64,000 bases of DNA from Tritrichomonas musculus (Eukaryota > Parabasalia > Tritrichomonadida > Tritrichomonadidae): NCBI GenBank assembly GCA_039105265.1, contig JAPFFF010000005.1, forward strand, positions 4,015,501-4,079,500, read 5' to 3'. Both the position numbers and the translations under genes were made by a program. Under the pieces are notes generated by a model. It did not search any database and was not told where the DNA came from. It was given only the letters and a program-made list of their open reading frames with translations. Numbering within the stretch: position 1 is the stretch's first letter; the number at the start of each line of letters is the position of its first letter. Shown here piece by piece: positions 63,546 to 64,000 of the stretch.

Positions 63546-64000
63546 ATGAATGTACAGAAATATTTGGACGAAATGAAAAATTTTCAAATAACTTTATTGA
63601 AATATCTTGACCATGACAATGATCAGCAAAGCTATCTAAATTTAGTAACATTTGTGAAAGATCAAATGAATCGCAAATGCCCTGAAGAAATAAAGGAAAC
63701 GTTTCAATTAATAGTGAACATAGCCAATAATTATCATCGCCAACCTGGATTTTTTGATAAGATAGACCAACTACTGCTAAACATTAAAGATGAAATCAAA
63801 CAAACCTTTTCAAATTTCGATATTTTTACGATTTTCAAAAGCAACAAAAGAATTCTTCTTTTCTTGCTCAAAGAAACAATTCTGGAGATAGACCAGCAGA
63901 TATTTGACGTGATAAACGACAACGATTATTGGAGTGAAAGTTATGTGAAATATTTTTATTTTGAATGCAAACCGTTTATTCCAACAAAATTGTTAGAAGA
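63546..64000 (+). CDS. Trichomonad ankyrin protein, N-terminal part (partial)
   Basis: An open frame of 151 codons from the ATG at 63546 runs off the window without a stop. It contains YLDEMKNFQITLLKYLDHD near residue 4, FDKIDQLLLNIKDEIKQTF near 75 and IFKSNKRILLFLLKETIL near 101, the helical N-terminal module that precedes ankyrin repeats in a very large trichomonad family (DUF3447-type). The ankyrin repeats themselves should lie beyond the window. Unlike the locus at 14425-17160, no break is seen in the part present. Confidence 0.75.
   Translation, partial: MNVQKYLDEMKNFQITLLKYLDHDNDQQSYLNLVTFVKDQMNRKCPEEIKETFQLIVNIANNYHRQPGFFDKIDQLLLNIKDEIKQTFSNFDIFTIFKSNKRILLFLLKETILEIDQQIFDVINDNDYWSESYVKYFYFECKPFIPTKLLE

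Overview
The window is very AT-rich nuclear DNA of a parabasalid protist, most likely a trichomonad close to Tritrichomonas or Trichomonas. The strongest clues are an IBP39-type initiator-binding-domain protein (a trichomonad-specific core-promoter factor), trichomonad ankyrin proteins, BspA-like leucine-rich repeat debris, genes without evident classical introns, and many small inverted-repeat elements. Species is an inference; no rRNA or tRNA gene was seen to settle it.

Layout. 1-8046 is a tandem array of near-identical 2576-bp units, entered in mid-unit. Each unit carries a minus-strand 310-codon gene for a Q/P-rich, possibly transcription-related protein and a decayed plus-strand coding relic. 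8047-11340 holds diverged unit fragments and a pair of hairpin repeats. 11375-20251 has an Hsp110/Hsp70-like chaperone, a large interrupted ankyrin gene, a Rab-like GTPase and the initiator-binding-domain protein. 20936-22028 is a complete-looking non-autonomous DNA element with 20-bp terminal inverted repeats and a 7-bp target duplication. About 22350-24960 is old broken element debris.

25400-49260 is a gene-dense block: an ERK7/MAPK15-like kinase, HSBP1, a 1028-aa coiled-coil protein, a PHD-finger protein with a possible degenerate SET domain, a near-perfect inverted duplication (arms 34685-35935 and 37367-38617) carrying the same two small genes around a single-copy gene, an ABCA-type half transporter, a secretory-pathway protein, two coiled-coil proteins (one DUF4515-like), an SGF29-like double-Tudor protein, an NTF2-domain protein and a charged small protein.

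49745-61300 is gene-poor: a decayed cysteine-rich surface-type pseudogene, a 238-bp TTAA-flanked MITE, a large foldback element (571-bp arms) inside a possible 2.6-kb TTAA-flanked unit, a coiled-coil/LC8 dynein-light-chain fusion gene, a 320-bp TA-flanked MITE and a broken BspA-like LRR gene. 61846-64000 has an RRM/RS splicing-type protein and the 5' end of another ankyrin gene running off the window.

There is no operon-like pathway. The themes are chromatin and transcription (IBP39-like, PHD/SET-like, SGF29-like, the array protein), cytoskeleton or flagella (MAPK15-like, DUF4515-like, LC8 fusion, coiled-coil proteins), stress response (Hsp110-like, HSBP1) and repeat-driven rearrangement. Calls rest on reading sequence and translated motifs by eye; no database search was run.
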